This document shows, in pieces, positions 5,178 to 6,062 of a stretch of DNA of 6,062 bases. Position 1 is the stretch's first letter. The number at the start of each line of letters is the position of its first letter. Made by a program: the position numbers and the translations under genes. The DNA is from Pseudomonadota bacterium (lineage in GTDB: Bacteria; Pseudomonadota; Alphaproteobacteria; UBA9655): contig JAKBAL010000145.1 in NCBI GenBank assembly GCA_021809225.1, positions 1 to 6,062 on the forward strand, read 5' to 3'. Below the pieces are notes generated by a model. The model saw only the letters and a list, made by a program, of their open reading frames with translations, searched no databases and was not told the origin of the DNA.

Positions 5178-6062
5178 GTGAGCTATACGCCAACTTTTTT
5201 TTTCTTTCTCACGGAAGGGAAGATAGTTGCGCACAATTTAACCACTCAAAAATATTACGAAATTGATCAAAAGACTTTTGAAAAATTCAAAATTTTGAGT
5301 GGAAAGGGCAAAACCGAGCTTTCTGAAAAGGATCTGATTGACTTTCAAGAGCTCGGATTTGATGAAACAAGTCTGAAGGTGATATGGGAGGGAGATCTTC
5401 CTTCCCATATTGTCCACCAAGCTTCGCGTATTCGTTCCCCAAATACGCCTCGACTTTCTGACGAAGAATATGTCAATCTTTATACAGAATTATCAGCTAA
5501 CATTTCGCAAATTCCAGAAAAAGAGCGTATAGAAGGTGATATTTTACAATTACCAGAGCCTTCATTAGATATTTTTGAGGGCATTTCCTTAGCTCACTGC
5601 TTTCGACAACGAAAAACTTCAAGAGAATTTGTTTCTAAACCGATCGAACTGAATCAAATAAGCAATATATTATTTAGCTGTTTCGGGCCTATTCATGGTG
5701 AAAAAACAACTGAGCTTTCCGAATTAGGAATAAGAGATGTTGTTCTTAGACGATCTTCCCCTTCAGCGACAGGCCTTGCAAGCTGTGATGCTGTTTTGTG
5801 GTCTAATAACATCAACGGCTTAGAAAATGGATTGTATTCTTACGATGAATCCAACCACACCCTCATTAAACACCCCCAAAAGATGACGGAAGAAGAATGT
5901 GTGTATGCCTTGTTTGACCAATTTTGGCTTCAAAATCTGGCCTCTGGAATTTTCATCGTTAATGATATGCGTAGAACGTGGATTAAGGACATAAAGTGCC
6001 GAGGGTATTTAGCAAGTCTTATGGAATGCGGACATTTATCACAAAATATTTTATTAAGAGAT
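5178..6062 (+). CDS. SagB-type flavin-dependent oxidoreductase, 3' end outside the window
   Basis: The frame is open to the right edge (295 codons from GTG 5178). The N-terminal 20 residues (SYTPTFFFF...EGKIVAHN, then TTQKYYEID) match the small N-terminal domain that many SagB proteins carry before the nitroreductase fold. The FMN-binding core follows: RQRKTSREF (143-151), RRSSPSATGLAS (191-202, the RRxxPSxGxL-type motif), NGLENGLYSYD (213-223), and MECGHLSQN (282-290, equivalent to the EAGHxxQN motif). SagB-type enzymes oxidise azolines to azoles in streptolysin S-like and other RiPP pathways using FMN, but many relatives lie outside such clusters and have other or unknown roles. The frame is closed upstream by TAA at 5166-5168, so the start must be GTG 5178 or a rarer codon, unless a frameshift joins it to the 5104 ORF. 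Absence of an ATG start is odd but compatible with reinitiation after that ORF. Confidence 0.85.
   Translation, partial: MSYTPTFFFFLTEGKIVAHNLTTQKYYEIDQKTFEKFKILSGKGKTELSEKDLIDFQELGFDETSLKVIWEGDLPSHIVHQASRIRSPNTPRLSDEEYVNLYTELSANISQIPEKERIEGDILQLPEPSLDIFEGISLAHCFRQRKTSREFVSKPIELNQISNILFSCFGPIHGEKTTELSELGIRDVVLRRSSPSATGLASCDAVLWSNNINGLENGLYSYDESNHTLIKHPQKMTEEECVYALFDQFWLQNLASGIFIVNDMRRTWIKDIKCRGYLASLMECGHLSQNILLRD

Noticed and set aside
5238..5420. Minus-strand open frame opposite the SagB-type gene
   Set aside because: The plus-strand frame here has clear SagB N-terminal features; the antisense product has none.
1..6062. Insertion sequences, CRISPR arrays, tRNA genes or attachment sites
   Set aside because: No transposase frame, no regularly spaced direct repeats, no cloverleaf and no flanking direct repeats were seen.

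Overview
The window is AT-rich bacterial DNA with compact genes on both strands, ATGA stop/start overlaps and Shine-Dalgarno-type ribosome sites. A LysR-type regulator, a TldD/TldE pair and an HpaC-type flavin reductase suggest a Gram-negative, probably a proteobacterium with a low-GC genome. An AT-rich alphaproteobacterial lineage is possible, but the sequence alone does not settle this.

Layout from left to right. Positions 1-2143 are a minus-strand operon: flavin reductase, then a TldD-like metalloprotease, then the start of its TldE/PmbA-like partner, which runs off the left edge. The two protease genes overlap by 4 bases. A 164-base divergent intergenic region follows, with a good plus-strand promoter and a palindrome. 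It leads into an isopenicillin-N-synthase-type Fe(II)/2-oxoglutarate oxygenase at 2308-3174. A convergent minus-strand gene at 3199-3768 encodes an acyltransferase-like protein with possible GNAT or LuxI-like fold. Its upstream region carries a minus-strand promoter, about 200 bases of unusually GC-rich and hairpin-rich sequence, and an intrinsic terminator placed just before the gene. This looks like a regulated leader or a small RNA, and it also contains an uncharacterised 59-codon Cys-rich reading frame. From 4211 onward the plus strand carries a LysR-type regulator, a 22-codon ORF coupled to it by ATGA, and a SagB-type flavin-dependent oxidoreductase that runs off the right edge.

Taken together, SagB-type oxidoreductase, TldD/TldE protease, 2-oxoglutarate oxygenase, flavin reductase, acyltransferase-like protein and a pathway-style regulator resemble the tailoring and maturation part of a peptide-derived (RiPP-like) or amino-acid-derived small-molecule locus. 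The window shows no YcaO, radical SAM enzyme, lanthipeptide dehydratase, adenylation domain or exporter, so the biosynthetic reading is an inference that depends on the flanks. TldD/TldE and flavin reductases are also common outside such clusters. The two candidate short peptides (5104-5172 plus, 3807-3986 minus) are the items most worth testing as precursors.
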